Assembly: GCF_007991275.1 (NCBI RefSeq) | Contig: NZ_BJYA01000002.1 | Span: 124,001 to 188,000 of the forward strand | From: Alkalibacillus haloalkaliphilus | GTDB taxonomy: Bacteria; Bacillota; Bacilli; Bacillales; Alkalibacillaceae | Reading direction: 5' to 3' | DNA: 64,000 nucleotides | Shown here: piece by piece, positions 27,904-37,335 of the stretch | How positions within the stretch are numbered: position 1 is the stretch's first letter | Layout of the letters: each line of letters begins with the position of its first letter | Program-made: the position numbers and the translations under genes | The notes under the pieces: model-generated | The model's database searches: none | Told to the model about the DNA's origin: nothing | The model's input: only the letters and a program-made list of their open reading frames with translations

Positions 27904-28683
27904 ATGAATTTATTAGAAAGAACAAGAGTAATTAATGCAATGTTACAAAAGACGCAAGGAAAGGCGGTAAACTTCAATGATATGTCAGGAACATTAAGGG
28001 ATGTTATTGAAGCAAACACCTTCGTATTAAGCCGTAAAGGTAAACTATTAGGGTTTGCAGTTAAACAAGAGATTGAAAACGAAAGAATGAAATCAATGTT
28101 AGAAGAAAGACAATTTCCTGAAGAGTATACGAATAACCTATTTAATATTAATGAAACAACAGCTAATATTGATATAAATAGTGAGTATACGGCATTCCCA
28201 GTTGAAAATAAGGAACTATTCAAAAATGGTTTAACAACGATCACGCCAATTATTGGTGGCGGTGAGCGCTTAGGTACATTAATTTTAAGTCGTATTGAAG
28301 AATCATTTGATAATGATGACTTATTATTAGCTGAATATGGTGCGACAGTAGTTGGAATGGAGATTCTTCATCAAAAGACTGAACAAATTGAAGAAGAAGC
28401 TCGTAGTAAAGCAGTTGTTCAAATGGCGATTAATTCATTGTCATACAGCGAGCTTGAAGCGATTGAACATATCTTTAACGAATTAGATGGCAATGAAGGT
28501 CTATTAGTTGCTAGTAAAGTAGCTGACCGTGTTGGAATTACACGTTCAGTAATTGTAAATGCACTACGTAAATTAGAAAGTGCTGGTGTAATTGAATCAC
28601 GTTCGTTAGGTATGAAAGGAACGTATATTAAAGTGTTGAATAACAAGTTTTTAGTAGAGCTTGAGAAAATTAACATTATGTAA
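27904..28683 (+). CDS. codY: GTP- and branched-chain-amino-acid-sensing global repressor CodY
   Basis: Dimeric regulator of 259 residues. The N-terminal GAF domain (1-155) binds Ile/Leu/Val; the C-terminal winged helix has [32 protein letters not shown]. With GTP and branched-chain amino acids high, it represses nutrient-scavenging genes and, in B. subtilis, fla/che. It lies directly upstream of that operon here, and a CodY-like box is present in the fla/che leader. AGGAGGAATTTAA precedes the ATG. Confidence 0.97.
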   Translation: MNLLERTRVINAMLQKTQGKAVNFNDMSGTLRDVIEANTFVLSRKGKLLGFAVKQEIENERMKSMLEERQFPEEYTNNLFNINETTANIDINSEYTAFPVENKELFKNGLTTITPIIGGGERLGTLILSRIEESFDNDDLLLAEYGATVVGMEILHQKTEQIEEEARSKAVVQMAINSLSYSELEAIEHIFNELDGNEGLLVASKVADRVGITRSVIVNALRKLESAGVIESRSLGMKGTYIKVLNNKFLVELEKINIM

Positions 28684-28691
28684 TAAACATT

Positions 28692-28720
28692 AAGAGGTGC
28701 TGAAATGCACCTCTTTTTTT
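28692..28720 (+). terminator. Terminator of codY
   Basis: AAGAGGTGC (28692-28700), loop TGAAAT, GCACCTCTT (28707-28715), then T run. A perfect nine-base stem. Confidence 0.93.
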
Positions 28721-28791
28721 TGCGCTAAATTCATTAAGTGGTTAGCTGTGAATTACAAAAAAAGTGCATTTTAATATTTTAGATAAAATAG

Positions 28792-28830
28792 AGCCCGAAC
28801 GAATTCAAACTTTTTCGTCCGGGCTTTTTT
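28792..28830 (+). terminator. Second, orphan terminator upstream of fla/che
   Basis: AGCCCGAACGAA (28792-28803) and TTCGTCCGGGCT (28814-28825) pair with one mismatch around a 10-nt loop, followed by TTTTT. No gene lies between it and the codY terminator. It would add insulation of fla/che from codY transcription. Confidence 0.85.
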
Positions 28831-29019
28831 GTGCATTAATTAAATAAGATGTGTTTTTCATAAAACTATAATAGATTTACCAATATTTATCTATAGCAGC
28901 AAAATAAAGAAGCAGGAGATCTTAAAACTATATAATGGTATAATATCGTGACTTTATGACTAGGTCAAAAGTACAAAATTTGCTTTATATCGACATAAAA
29001 ACCAAAATGTTTAGAGGAG

Positions 29020-29048
29020 TTGTGTCATTTTTTGCGAATTTATGTAAT
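29020..29048 (+). promoter_or_regulatory. Tentative SigA promoter of the fla/che operon
   Basis: TTGTGT (29020-29025), 17 nt, TGTAAT (29043-29048). The match is moderate. It is the best candidate in the AT-rich stretch 70 bases before flgB; flgB itself has AAGGTGGGGG upstream. Confidence 0.35.
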
Positions 29049-29062
29049 AATATAAGAAAATT
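29048..29062 (+). promoter_or_regulatory. CodY-box-like sequence in the fla/che leader
   Basis: TAATATAAGAAAATT matches 11 of 15 positions of the CodY consensus AATTTTCWGAAAATT, with the right half perfect. It abuts the tentative -10. CodY represses fla/che in B. subtilis, so the place is right, but the region is AT-rich and chance matches are expected. Confidence 0.35.
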
Positions 29063-29117
29063 ATAGCAATCTCTAATCTAAATATTTCGTTACAAATAAT
29101 TAAAAGGTGGGGGTCGA

Positions 29118-29498
29118 ATGAAATTATTTGATGGTACGATCCAAAACTTACAAAAAGGTCTTGATTATTCCTCTGTAAAAAACCAAACAATCGGTCATAA
29201 TATAGCGAATGTTGACACGCCAAATTATAAGGCAAAGCAAGTATCTTTTAAGGATCACTTAGAGTCTGCGGGCTTAGAAGCAAAAAGATCAAATGATCGC
29301 CATTTGCCTTTTTCAAATGGCGACCGTCCTTATTCTGTTACTGCACGACAAGATGTTACATATAACAATAATGGTAACAGTGTTGATATTGATCGAGAAA
29401 TGAGTGAGTTAGCTAAAAACCAACTTTATTATGAAGCATTAACTGAGAGAATAAATGGTAAGTTCAGTTCTATTAAATCAGTTGTAGGAGGTAGATAA
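29118..29498 (+). CDS. flgB: Flagellar basal-body rod protein FlgB
   Basis: Proximal rod subunit of 126 residues, exported by the flagellar type III system. It has the rod/hook family N-terminal motif (NQTIGHNIANVDTPNYKAKQVSF) and the C-terminal heptad helix (MSELAKNQLYYEALTERINGKF). First gene of the fla/che operon; flgC starts two bases after its stop. Confidence 0.96.
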   Translation: MKLFDGTIQNLQKGLDYSSVKNQTIGHNIANVDTPNYKAKQVSFKDHLESAGLEAKRSNDRHLPFSNGDRPYSVTARQDVTYNNNGNSVDIDREMSELAKNQLYYEALTERINGKFSSIKSVVGGR

Positions 29499-29500
29499 CT

Positions 29501-29956
29501 TTGACAATTTTTCATGGGATGAATACAAATGCGAGTGCTCTAACAGCTAACAGATTTAAGATGGATGTCGTTTCTTCCAATTTAGCGAATGCTGATACAA
29601 CTAGAGCACAATTGAACGAAGATGGAGAGTGGGAACCTTATCGAAGGAAGCTAGTTTCAACAGAACCTAGGGATGCAAATTTTAATTCGTTTTTACAAAA
29701 ATCGATGAACAGATCGAGTAATCCTGGTTCAGGTGTGCGAGTGGATTCAGTGGAGGAAGACCAATCCCCATTTGAGCAAGTTTATAATCCATCACACCCT
29801 GATTCAGATGAAAATGGATATGTTCAAATGCCTAACGTTGACCCATTAAAAGAAATGCTAGATTTAATGTCAACATCTAGGTCATATGAAGCTAATGTAA
29901 CGGCTTTGAATGCATCGAAAGGTATGTTAATGAAATCACTTGAAATTGGAAGGTAA
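29501..29956 (+). CDS. flgC: Flagellar basal-body rod protein FlgC
   Basis: Rod subunit of 151 residues. MDVVSSNLANADTTRA is the rod motif, and NVDPLKEMLDLMSTSRSYEANVTALNASKGMLMKSLEIGR is the conserved C-terminus. The start is TTG 29501 with AGGAGGT eight bases upstream. It works with FlgB and FliE at the base of the rod. Confidence 0.96.
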   Translation: MTIFHGMNTNASALTANRFKMDVVSSNLANADTTRAQLNEDGEWEPYRRKLVSTEPRDANFNSFLQKSMNRSSNPGSGVRVDSVEEDQSPFEQVYNPSHPDSDENGYVQMPNVDPLKEMLDLMSTSRSYEANVTALNASKGMLMKSLEIGR

Positions 29957-29967
29957 GGTGATCAACT

Positions 29968-30282
29968 TTGAAACCGATTGAATCTAATATTTTCTCAACA
30001 GGCATGAATCAAATAGCATCAAATAGTAAGCAAGGCAATACCGCAACTGCTAGTGAAGTTCAGCAAAGTTTTGCGAACGAGCTAAAAAATGCTATTAACG
30101 AAGTGAACAAAACTCAACAAGAATCAAATGCCCAAACTAATGCCCTTATTAATGGAGAGGCACAAGATCTACATAATGTAATGATCTCTGCAGAAAAAGC
30201 AAGTGTAACTTTACAGACTGCAACTGAGATTCAAAATAAAGCGATTGAAGCTTACCAAGAAGTTATGAGAATGCAACTATAA
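29968..30282 (+). CDS. fliE: Flagellar hook-basal body complex protein FliE
   Basis: Protein of 104 residues joining the MS ring to the rod; the first substrate of export. The helical C-terminus reads LHNVMISAEKASVTLQTATEIQNKAIEAYQEVMRMQL, as in the family. The start is TTG 29968 after AAGGTGATC. Confidence 0.95.
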   Translation: MKPIESNIFSTGMNQIASNSKQGNTATASEVQQSFANELKNAINEVNKTQQESNAQTNALINGEAQDLHNVMISAEKASVTLQTATEIQNKAIEAYQEVMRMQL

Positions 30283-30328
30283 TTTATCATGCAAAACTAT
30301 GAAGTTTTTCTGAAGTCGGAGGACTACA

Positions 30329-31906
30329 ATGAATGAGACAGTGCAACAATATCGAAAAAAAATAACAGAATTTTGGCAGACTAGAACAAACCCTCAAAAG
30401 TCAATCATGATCGGAGGGGTGCTAGCAGTACTAGTGTTATTAATTTCAATAACAGTATTGGCTAGCTCACCTAAAATGGTTCCGTTATATAGCAACTTAA
30501 GCTTAGAAGAAGCTGGTGAACTCCGTGATGAATTACAAAGTAGAGGGGTATCACATGAAATCGAACATGGTGGCACGACAATATTAGTGCCAGAAAGTCA
30601 ATCTGATGAGCTTTTGGTCGAGTTGGCAGCTCAAGGAATGCCGAATAGCGGAAATATTGACTATTCCTTCTTTAGTGAGAACGTTTCATGGGGTATGACG
30701 GATGAAGAAAGACAAATCATTGAACTAGATGCTCTTCAGACAGAGTTGTCCAATCTAATTAGTAATATTTCTGGTATATCGGATGCCAATGTTTTAATTA
30801 ACCAAGCTCAAGAGACAGTTTTTGTAGCAGATGATGTTGGAGACTCTTCTGCTTCTATTGTCATAAACACAGACTATGGTCAAAACTTTGATCAAAATCA
30901 AATTCAAAGTCTTTATCACTTAGTATCACGAGCTGTACCAAACTTAGAGCCAGAAAACATTGTAATTATGAACCAACACTTTGAGTATTATGATTTGGAA
31001 AATACATCAGGTGGCGCAACGAATACATATGCACAACATCAAGAAATTAGGAAAGATATAGAACGTGACATACAAAGAAGAGTCCAACAACTACTTGGAA
31101 CAATGATTGGTCAAGAAAAAGTTGTTGTATCAGTTACATCTGATATCGATTTCTCTCAAGAAAATAGAGTTGAAGAGATTGTTGAACCTGTAGATATGGA
31201 TACGATGGAAGGGTTACCAGTCAGCGTTGACCGAGTAACTGAAACGTATACTGGATACGATGGGTCAGGATTAGTTGATGGTGAAGCAGACGTACCGAAC
31301 TTGCCAGCAGTTATAGAAGACGGAGAAGAAGTTACACAATACGAAAATGTTCGTGAAACTATTAACAATGAATTCAACCGTGCTAGAAGTGAGATTGTAG
31401 AAAGCCCTTATGAAATTAGGGATCTAGGAATCCAAGTAGCGGTTGATAATACAGTTGAAGAAGGCGGAGAAATCATCCAGCTTTCAGAACAAGAGCAATT
31501 AGCGGTTGAAGAAGATATTCAATCTATACTAGCTTCAATAATTCAAACGTCAGTCCCAGGTGAACCAGAAGTAGTAGAGCCTGCGGATAAAGTATCCATT
31601 GTCTTTCAAGAGTTTTCTGGAGTACCAGAATTTGAAAGCCCTACAACTCCAATTCCGACTTGGTTATACGTTCTAGGAGCAATACTAATCCTAATCATTA
31701 TCGTATTAATCTTTATGCTGGTCCGAAATAAGAATGAAGATGGAACTAAGGAAGTTGTAGAGGAACAACTTGAAACTTCAGATGTTGATTACTCAATAGA
31801 ACAAGTAGAATCAGAATCTGATGTTAGAAGGAAGCAACTTGAACAAATGGCGAAAGATAAACCAGAAGATTTTGCAAAATTATTACGTTCGTGGATTGAT
31901 GAGTAA
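30329..31906 (+). CDS. fliF: Flagellar MS-ring protein FliF
   Basis: Inner-membrane ring protein of 525 residues. TM helices at about 27-47 (IMIGGVLAVLVLLISITVL) and 443-465 (WLYVLGAILILIIIVLIFML) bracket the extracytoplasmic ring-building domains. The C-terminal tail (KPEDFAKLLRSWIDE) is the FliG-binding segment. The periplasm-like part is acidic. fliG follows after 14 bases. Confidence 0.96.
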   Translation: MNETVQQYRKKITEFWQTRTNPQKSIMIGGVLAVLVLLISITVLASSPKMVPLYSNLSLEEAGELRDELQSRGVSHEIEHGGTTILVPESQSDELLVELAAQGMPNSGNIDYSFFSENVSWGMTDEERQIIELDALQTELSNLISNISGISDANVLINQAQETVFVADDVGDSSASIVINTDYGQNFDQNQIQSLYHLVSRAVPNLEPENIVIMNQHFEYYDLENTSGGATNTYAQHQEIRKDIERDIQRRVQQLLGTMIGQEKVVVSVTSDIDFSQENRVEEIVEPVDMDTMEGLPVSVDRVTETYTGYDGSGLVDGEADVPNLPAVIEDGEEVTQYENVRETINNEFNRARSEIVESPYEIRDLGIQVAVDNTVEEGGEIIQLSEQEQLAVEEDIQSILASIIQTSVPGEPEVVEPADKVSIVFQEFSGVPEFESPTTPIPTWLYVLGAILILIIIVLIFMLVRNKNEDGTKEVVEEQLETSDVDYSIEQVESESDVRRKQLEQMAKDKPEDFAKLLRSWIDE

Positions 31907-31920
31907 GGGAGGAGATTAAA

Positions 31921-32934
31921 TTGACAGCACAAAAAAGAGATTTATCAGGTAAACAAAAAGCAGCAGCACTCCTTATCTCATTAGGACCAGATGTTTCAGC
32001 TGAAGTCTACAAACATTTAACAGAAGAAGAGATTGAAGAATTAACATTAGAGATCTCATCAGTTAAAAAAGTTGATTCAGCACAAAAAGATGAAATCATG
32101 GATGAGTTTCACCAAATAGCAATCGCGCAAGATTACATTGCTCAAGGTGGTATTAATTATGCTAAGACAGTTTTGGAAAAGGCTTTAGGTGATGAACAAG
32201 CAAATAAAATTGTTGAACGCTTAACATCTACATTACAAGTAAGACCTTTTGATTTTGCTAGAAAAGCAGATCCTAATCAAATTTATAACTTCATTCAAAA
32301 TGAGCATCCTCAAACGATAGCTTTAGTTTTATCATACTTGGAGCCAGAGCAAGCATCCCAAATTCTATCTTCACTACCCGAGGATGCTCAGTCTGACATA
32401 GCTAGAAGAGTAGCGGTCATGGATTCAACATCGCCTGATATCGTTAATGAAGTTGAACATTTGCTAGAAAAGAAGCTTTCAACAACCGTAACTCAAGATT
32501 ACACAGAAACAGGTGGGGTTGAATCAATCGTTAATATACTTAACAGCGTTGACCGTACGACTGAACGTACCATCTTAGATGACCTAGAGATACAAGACCC
32601 TGAATTAGCAGAAGAAATTAAGAAGAGAATGTTTGTATTTGAAGATATAGTTACCTTAGATAACCGAGCCATTCAAAGAATTATACGTGACACTGAAAAT
32701 GAAGATTTAATGCTAGCTTTAAAAGTAGCTAGTGATGAAGTTAAAGACGTACTCTTTAAAAATATGTCTGCTCGTATGTCAGAGACGATGAAAGAAGAAA
32801 TTGAATTCATGGGTCCTGTACGCCTGAAGGATGTTGAGGAAGCACAAACTAGAATCGTTGGTACGATTCGACGATTAGAAGAAATGGGAGAAATCGTAAT
32901 CGCCCGTGGCGGAGGTGATGACATCATTGTCTAA
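31921..32934 (+). CDS. fliG: Flagellar motor switch protein FliG
   Basis: C-ring protein of 337 residues that receives torque from MotA. N-terminal MS-ring contact (SGKQKAAALLISLGPDVSAEVYKHL), middle domain with the EHPQTIALVLSYL motif, and the C-terminal torque helix with charged residues around DNRAIQRIIRDTENEDLMLALKVA. The start is TTG 31921 after GGAGG. The gene overlaps fliH by eight bases. Confidence 0.96.
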   Translation: MTAQKRDLSGKQKAAALLISLGPDVSAEVYKHLTEEEIEELTLEISSVKKVDSAQKDEIMDEFHQIAIAQDYIAQGGINYAKTVLEKALGDEQANKIVERLTSTLQVRPFDFARKADPNQIYNFIQNEHPQTIALVLSYLEPEQASQILSSLPEDAQSDIARRVAVMDSTSPDIVNEVEHLLEKKLSTTVTQDYTETGGVESIVNILNSVDRTTERTILDDLEIQDPELAEEIKKRMFVFEDIVTLDNRAIQRIIRDTENEDLMLALKVASDEVKDVLFKNMSARMSETMKEEIEFMGPVRLKDVEEAQTRIVGTIRRLEEMGEIVIARGGGDDIIV

Positions 32935-33706
32935 TCTATATCAATCTACAAAAGTCGTTAAGCCTAAAACTATACAAGTTAAACCTATTGGTCGCTCAGA
33001 AAACACTCATGTAGAGGAAAATGAAAATAAAGACCAACATGAGGACTTGCAACAAGAATTAACTAAAAAGCTAAACGCTGCTGATGACAAGCTTAAGCAA
33101 GCTGAGGATGAAGCGAACAAATTACTCGAACAAACCCGGCAACAAATCACAAAAGAAAAAGAACAGCTAGAGTTGGAAAAGCAAGAAATCTTCGAAAGGG
33201 CGTCACAGAAAGGCTACGATGAAGGTTACCAATTAGGACAACAAAAGGCTGAACAAGATTATGGTGAGTTAATTAATGAAGCTGAAAAAATAATTGATCT
33301 GTCTAAACAAGAGTATCAAATCAAATTGCAATCTGCTGAAGATGACATTGTAAAAATTGCTTTAGAAGCTTCAGAGAAAATAATTCAATCGAAGTTAAAT
33401 GAAGAACCAGAAATATTTAAACATGTAGTAAAAAATGTGATAGACGAAGTGTCTGACCAGGAAGAAATTAAAGTTTATGTCCATGTTAGTCAATATGAAC
33501 TTCTATTGGATTACAAAGTGGATCTGCTATCTCTTATGAATAGTGAACATACATTATCTATTTATCCAAACAAAGAATTAAATAGAAATGACTGCATTAT
33601 TGAGACGAGAAATGGACAAATTGATACTTCAATAGATACTAAGTTAAGTCAGCTCAAAAATGTGTTGGGAGCATATGAGAAGGAGTATATGACGAGTGAG
33701 TATTGA
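32927..33706 (+). CDS. fliH: Flagellar assembly protein FliH
   Basis: Negative regulator and stator of the export ATPase FliI, 259 residues. A long coiled coil (about 20-150: LQQELTKKLNAADDKLKQAEDEANKL) precedes the C-terminal ATPase-binding domain (IVKIALEASEKIIQSKL). TTG 32927 is preferred because the full GGAGGTGAT site lies seven bases upstream; ATG 32918 directly abuts that site. The end overlaps fliI by 11 bases. Confidence 0.9.
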   Translation: MSNLYQSTKVVKPKTIQVKPIGRSENTHVEENENKDQHEDLQQELTKKLNAADDKLKQAEDEANKLLEQTRQQITKEKEQLELEKQEIFERASQKGYDEGYQLGQQKAEQDYGELINEAEKIIDLSKQEYQIKLQSAEDDIVKIALEASEKIIQSKLNEEPEIFKHVVKNVIDEVSDQEEIKVYVHVSQYELLLDYKVDLLSLMNSEHTLSIYPNKELNRNDCIIETRNGQIDTSIDTKLSQLKNVLGAYEKEYMTSEY

Positions 33707-35018
33707 ACACGTGCTAGAACAAATTAGACAAGCGGATATTGTTAAGCGTTATGGACGTGTTAATCGAAGCGTAGGTCTTTTAATTGAATCAAAAGGGCCT
33801 GAAGCGAATATAGGTGATGTTTGCTACATATATACTGATCGATCTAAGAGAGACTATGTTCAAGCCGAAGTTGTCGGCTTTCAAGACCAACATGTTTTAT
33901 TAATGCCTTATGAACAAACCAATATGATTGGACCTGATAGCTTAGTAGAATCATCTAACCGTTCTTTAACTGTTGAGGTTGGAGAACAACTAATAGGTAG
34001 AGTATTAAATGGATTAGGAGAACCTATTGATCATCGCAACATTCCTAATGGTATGGAGCCATATGGAGTGGAAAGTGAACCACCTAACCCATTAAGCAGG
34101 CCGCCAATAGATGAAATAGTTTCAACTGGCATTAAAGCCATTGATAATTGTGTAACGGTTGGCCGTGGACAAAGAATGGGGATATTTGCCGGAAGTGGTG
34201 TTGGTAAAAGTACATTGCTAGGAATGCTAGCAAAAAACAGTGATGCTGAAGTGAATGTTTTTGCATTACTCGGTGAACGTGGACGTGAAGTTAGAGAATT
34301 TATTGAACATGAACTCGGTGAAGAAGGATTAAGACGATCCATTATAGTAGTTGCCACTTCAGACCAACCCGCGTTACAAAGAATTAAGGGTGCTTATACA
34401 GCGACTGCAATTAGTGAGTTTTTCCGTGACCAAGGCTACCACGTTAATTTAATGATGGATTCTCTCACAAGAATTGCGATGGCCCAACGTGAATTAGGTC
34501 TTGCTAGTGGTGAACCACCAACAACTAAAGGTTATACACCTAGTGTTTTTGCTCTTCTACCAAGGCTCTTAGAAAGAACGGGACCCGGTGAGAAGGGAAG
34601 TATAACAGCATTTTACACGGTCTTAGTAGATGGAGATGACATGGATGAACCAATTTCAGACGCTGTAAGAGGTTTACTTGATGGACATTTAGTTTTAGAT
34701 CGACAACTGGCAGAACAAGGTCAATACCCAGCGATTAATATTATGAAGTCAGTTAGTCGTTTAATGCAGAAAATTGTAAGTCAAGAGCATTTACAACTTA
34801 GTCACCACGTCCGTTCATTAATAGCCACTTTTGAAGAAAATAAGGAATTGATTCAGATCGGCGCATATAAAAAAGGGTCATCAGCAAAAGTTGATGAAGC
34901 TATTTATTATCAGCCTAAAATAATGGAGTTTTTGGCTCAACCGATGACGGAGTCTATTAAATCAGATGATAGTTTTAATCAATTAAAACAAATTTTTGAA
35001 CAGAATGGTGATGCTTAG
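33696..35018 (+). CDS. fliI: Flagellum-specific export ATPase FliI
   Basis: F1-beta-like ATPase of 440 residues that energises export with FliH and FliJ. Walker A GSGVGKST in MGIFAGSGVGKSTLLGM, Walker B region VNLMMDSLTRIAMAQRE, and the signature PSVFALLPRLLERTG. The start is GTG 33696 inside the fliH end, with AAGGAG upstream. The last base is shared with fliJ. Confidence 0.96.
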   Translation: MSIEHVLEQIRQADIVKRYGRVNRSVGLLIESKGPEANIGDVCYIYTDRSKRDYVQAEVVGFQDQHVLLMPYEQTNMIGPDSLVESSNRSLTVEVGEQLIGRVLNGLGEPIDHRNIPNGMEPYGVESEPPNPLSRPPIDEIVSTGIKAIDNCVTVGRGQRMGIFAGSGVGKSTLLGMLAKNSDAEVNVFALLGERGREVREFIEHELGEEGLRRSIIVVATSDQPALQRIKGAYTATAISEFFRDQGYHVNLMMDSLTRIAMAQRELGLASGEPPTTKGYTPSVFALLPRLLERTGPGEKGSITAFYTVLVDGDDMDEPISDAVRGLLDGHLVLDRQLAEQGQYPAINIMKSVSRLMQKIVSQEHLQLSHHVRSLIATFEENKELIQIGAYKKGSSAKVDEAIYYQPKIMEFLAQPMTESIKSDDSFNQLKQIFEQNGDA

Positions 35019-35458
35019 TGAGTGATCTAAAGACTTATGAAAAAATGATTCAAATTAAAGAAGAAGAAATGGATCAAACACAGAAACAGTATAACCTTGC
35101 TGTTGAACATTTTGAATCCGAAGCAACGAAGCTTTATGAATTGCTTAAATCGAAGGAAAATATTGAAGGCCAATACGAAAGCCAACTTTCAAAAGGTGCT
35201 TCAATTGCTTATTTAAACAACTTTCATCACTATATTGATTCAGTTCAACAACAAGAGAGTAACTTACAAAAGAAAGTGCACCAAGCTAGAGTCAATATGT
35301 ATAAAAAACAAGAAGCTGTTGAAGAAGCTTATCGTGAGTTAAAAAAGTTTGAGAAGTTAAAAGATCATAAGGTAGAGAAACAAAGGTTACTTAACAAACA
35401 GATTGAAGCATCTTTTATAGATGAAATAGCAGTTCAACAATATTCAAGAGCTAAATAG
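35018..35458 (+). CDS. fliJ: Flagellar export protein FliJ
   Basis: Coiled-coil protein of 146 residues, the central stalk of the FliI ring, similar to F1 gamma. Almost the whole chain is heptad helix (KEEEMDQTQKQYNLAVEHFESEA... VNMYKKQEAVEEAYRELKKFEKLKDHK). Sequence conservation in this family is low; place and fold make the call. GTG start, one-base overlap with fliI. Confidence 0.9.
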   Translation: MSDLKTYEKMIQIKEEEMDQTQKQYNLAVEHFESEATKLYELLKSKENIEGQYESQLSKGASIAYLNNFHHYIDSVQQQESNLQKKVHQARVNMYKKQEAVEEAYRELKKFEKLKDHKVEKQRLLNKQIEASFIDEIAVQQYSRAK

Positions 35459-35466
35459 GTGATGAG

Positions 35467-36042
35467 ATGGCTAAAGAACAAAGGTATGAAGAGAAAAATA
35501 AGTGGCAATGGTTTATATACGTTATTGTAATACCAATTGTATTTGCTATTACTTTAGTGATGGTCGTAACAACAATAGCTGGTATTAATCCTTTCCAAGC
35601 TATGCAGGAATATGGCAGTAAAGTCCCTGTCGTTTCATCATTTATAGACGATCCAGAAGAAGAACGTTTGCAAGAGGAAATCGCAAGTTATGAAGCTACT
35701 GTCCAAGACCAAGAAGCTACTATACATGATTTAGAGTCTCAATTAACAACTAAAGATCAAGAAGTTGATAATTTAACAGAAGAGATTAATACGTTGCAGC
35801 AACAGCTAGAATCACAAGAACAAACAAGATTATCTCAGTCAGAAGCAGTTGAGAAGCTAACAAGATCATTTTCTGAAATGGTTGCAAGTCATGCAGCTGA
35901 CATAATTGTTGAAATGGAAACCGAAATTGCATTAGACGTCTTGGAAGAGTTAAACGATGATGAGCGTGGTGAAATTCTTAGCGAAATGGATTCAGAAACT
36001 GCAGCAAGCTTTACTAACTCACTAATTCAACGTTCCAACTAA
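35467..36042 (+). CDS. ylxF: MotE/YlxF family flagellar protein
   Basis: Protein of 191 residues with one TM helix (about 14-36, FIYVIVIPIVFAITLVMVV), an acidic coiled coil (about 60-130), and a C-terminal helical domain (AADIIVEMETEIALDVLEELNDDERGEILSEMD) like the MgtE N-domain. This plan is that of YlxF/MotE, which in other bacteria chaperones the motor protein MotC/MotB. In Bacillus its role is not settled. It always lies between fliJ and fliK. Confidence 0.85.
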   Translation: MAKEQRYEEKNKWQWFIYVIVIPIVFAITLVMVVTTIAGINPFQAMQEYGSKVPVVSSFIDDPEEERLQEEIASYEATVQDQEATIHDLESQLTTKDQEVDNLTEEINTLQQQLESQEQTRLSQSEAVEKLTRSFSEMVASHAADIIVEMETEIALDVLEELNDDERGEILSEMDSETAASFTNSLIQRSN

Positions 36043-36073
36043 CTAGAGCGATTACTTGAAAGGGGGTGAAAAG

Positions 36074-37333
36074 ATGAACGGGATGATGGCATTGATGCCA
36101 ATGATGCAACCTCAAAACTTTTCTAAGCAAAATGCGGTTAAACAACAAGAGTCTACCGATTTCAAAAACTTTTTAGATCATAAGTTTGCCGACTCTATGG
36201 AAGGAATTAATCTTGAACTGTTAGATGGAGAGTTATTAACTGAATCAGACCTTGTTAAATTGTTAGCTCAACTAACAGAATTAATAGAAGATGGCGAGAT
36301 TAACTTAGGTGATATAGTATCTTCTTTATCTTCTGATGAAATTGAGCAAATGCTTAATAGTTTAGAGGAGTTGCTTACGGAGAAATCTGGTATTTTAGAT
36401 GATCTAGATTATGATCTACTTGATACTTTGGGTGAGCTTTTAGCAGAAATCCATTTTGAGCTACAAGACAACGTGAAGAATGAGAGCAACGACTTTAATA
36501 TGCTAGATCTATCAATGAATAATCAACTTACAATTCAAGGCGGGGCCACGCAAGCAAATGACGTATTTAAACAGTTAGAGCAAGTTGAACGTATGCTTTC
36601 ACGAGTTGTTGCTAACTTAGTTGGTCACCAACAAGCAAACCAACAAGGACAAAATCAATTAAATGAAAGATGGTCTCAACTAGTACAACAAATAAAGAGT
36701 AAAGTTGAAAACATACAAAACCAGCAAACGAGCCAACAGTCCATTAACTCAATTAAACAGTTATTGCCCGGCTTGTTAAGTCAGGGGAATAGTGGATCAG
36801 AACAATCTAGTATGTTGAATAGAAATGGAGACTTTAACTTTGAGCAGTTAAATATGTCTAAATTAGAGCAGTTTACAGTTCATGTATCACGAGCCAACAG
36901 TAGTCAGTCTAGTCAAATGAGTAATCAGCAACAAATTATAGAGCAACTACAGAAGATTATTCAGTCTACTCAGTTTGGACGAGCAAATGGTACAAACAAC
37001 TTAACTATTCAACTTAAGCCAGCTAACTTAGGCCAGATGACATTACAATTTACACAAATTGATGGACAAATGGCAGTTAGAATATCTGTGATGTCTACTG
37101 CTGCAAAAGAGATGTTAGAAAGTAATTTGAATCAATTACGACATTTGTTTCATCCGAACCAAGTTGTCATTGAACGTCAAGTAGACCAGACAAACACTGA
37201 TTTTACAAAACAACAGTTAAAAGATGACAGCGAAGAGTCAGATGAGCAACTTTATGAAGATGACAAAGAAGAACAACAAGAAGAAAACCCTTCCGTTGAT
37301 TTTAAAGATTACTTATTCCAAGAGGAGGTGTAG
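36074..37333 (+). CDS. fliK: Flagellar hook-length control protein FliK
   Basis: Exported ruler of 419 residues that measures the hook and flips FlhB specificity. A Met-rich start (MNGMMALMPMMQPQNF), an acidic and then Gln-rich middle, and the conserved C-terminal domain NNLTIQLKPANLGQMTLQFTQ... MLESNLNQLRHLFHPNQVVIERQ. ATG 36074 follows AAAGGGGGTGA. It ends just before flgD. Confidence 0.92.
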   Translation: MNGMMALMPMMQPQNFSKQNAVKQQESTDFKNFLDHKFADSMEGINLELLDGELLTESDLVKLLAQLTELIEDGEINLGDIVSSLSSDEIEQMLNSLEELLTEKSGILDDLDYDLLDTLGELLAEIHFELQDNVKNESNDFNMLDLSMNNQLTIQGGATQANDVFKQLEQVERMLSRVVANLVGHQQANQQGQNQLNERWSQLVQQIKSKVENIQNQQTSQQSINSIKQLLPGLLSQGNSGSEQSSMLNRNGDFNFEQLNMSKLEQFTVHVSRANSSQSSQMSNQQQIIEQLQKIIQSTQFGRANGTNNLTIQLKPANLGQMTLQFTQIDGQMAVRISVMSTAAKEMLESNLNQLRHLFHPNQVVIERQVDQTNTDFTKQQLKDDSEESDEQLYEDDKEEQQEENPSVDFKDYLFQEEV

Positions 37334-37335
37334 TA

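Larger units (their letters stand above)
28684..29117. other. Intergenic region between codY and the fla/che operon
   Basis: This 434-base gap holds no gene. It contains two terminators (28692 and 28792), two TATAAT-like sequences (28931, 28939) without matching -35 elements, a tentative fla/che promoter (29020-29048) and a CodY-like box (29048-29062). I searched for a SigD promoter (TAAA-15-GCCGATAT), the kind found before fla/che in B. subtilis, and found none. Confidence 0.7.

Noticed and set aside
28684-29117. SigD promoter upstream of fla/che
   Set aside because: No TAAA-15-GCCGATAT match on the + strand; TATATCGAC at 28986 lacks the right order and spacing.
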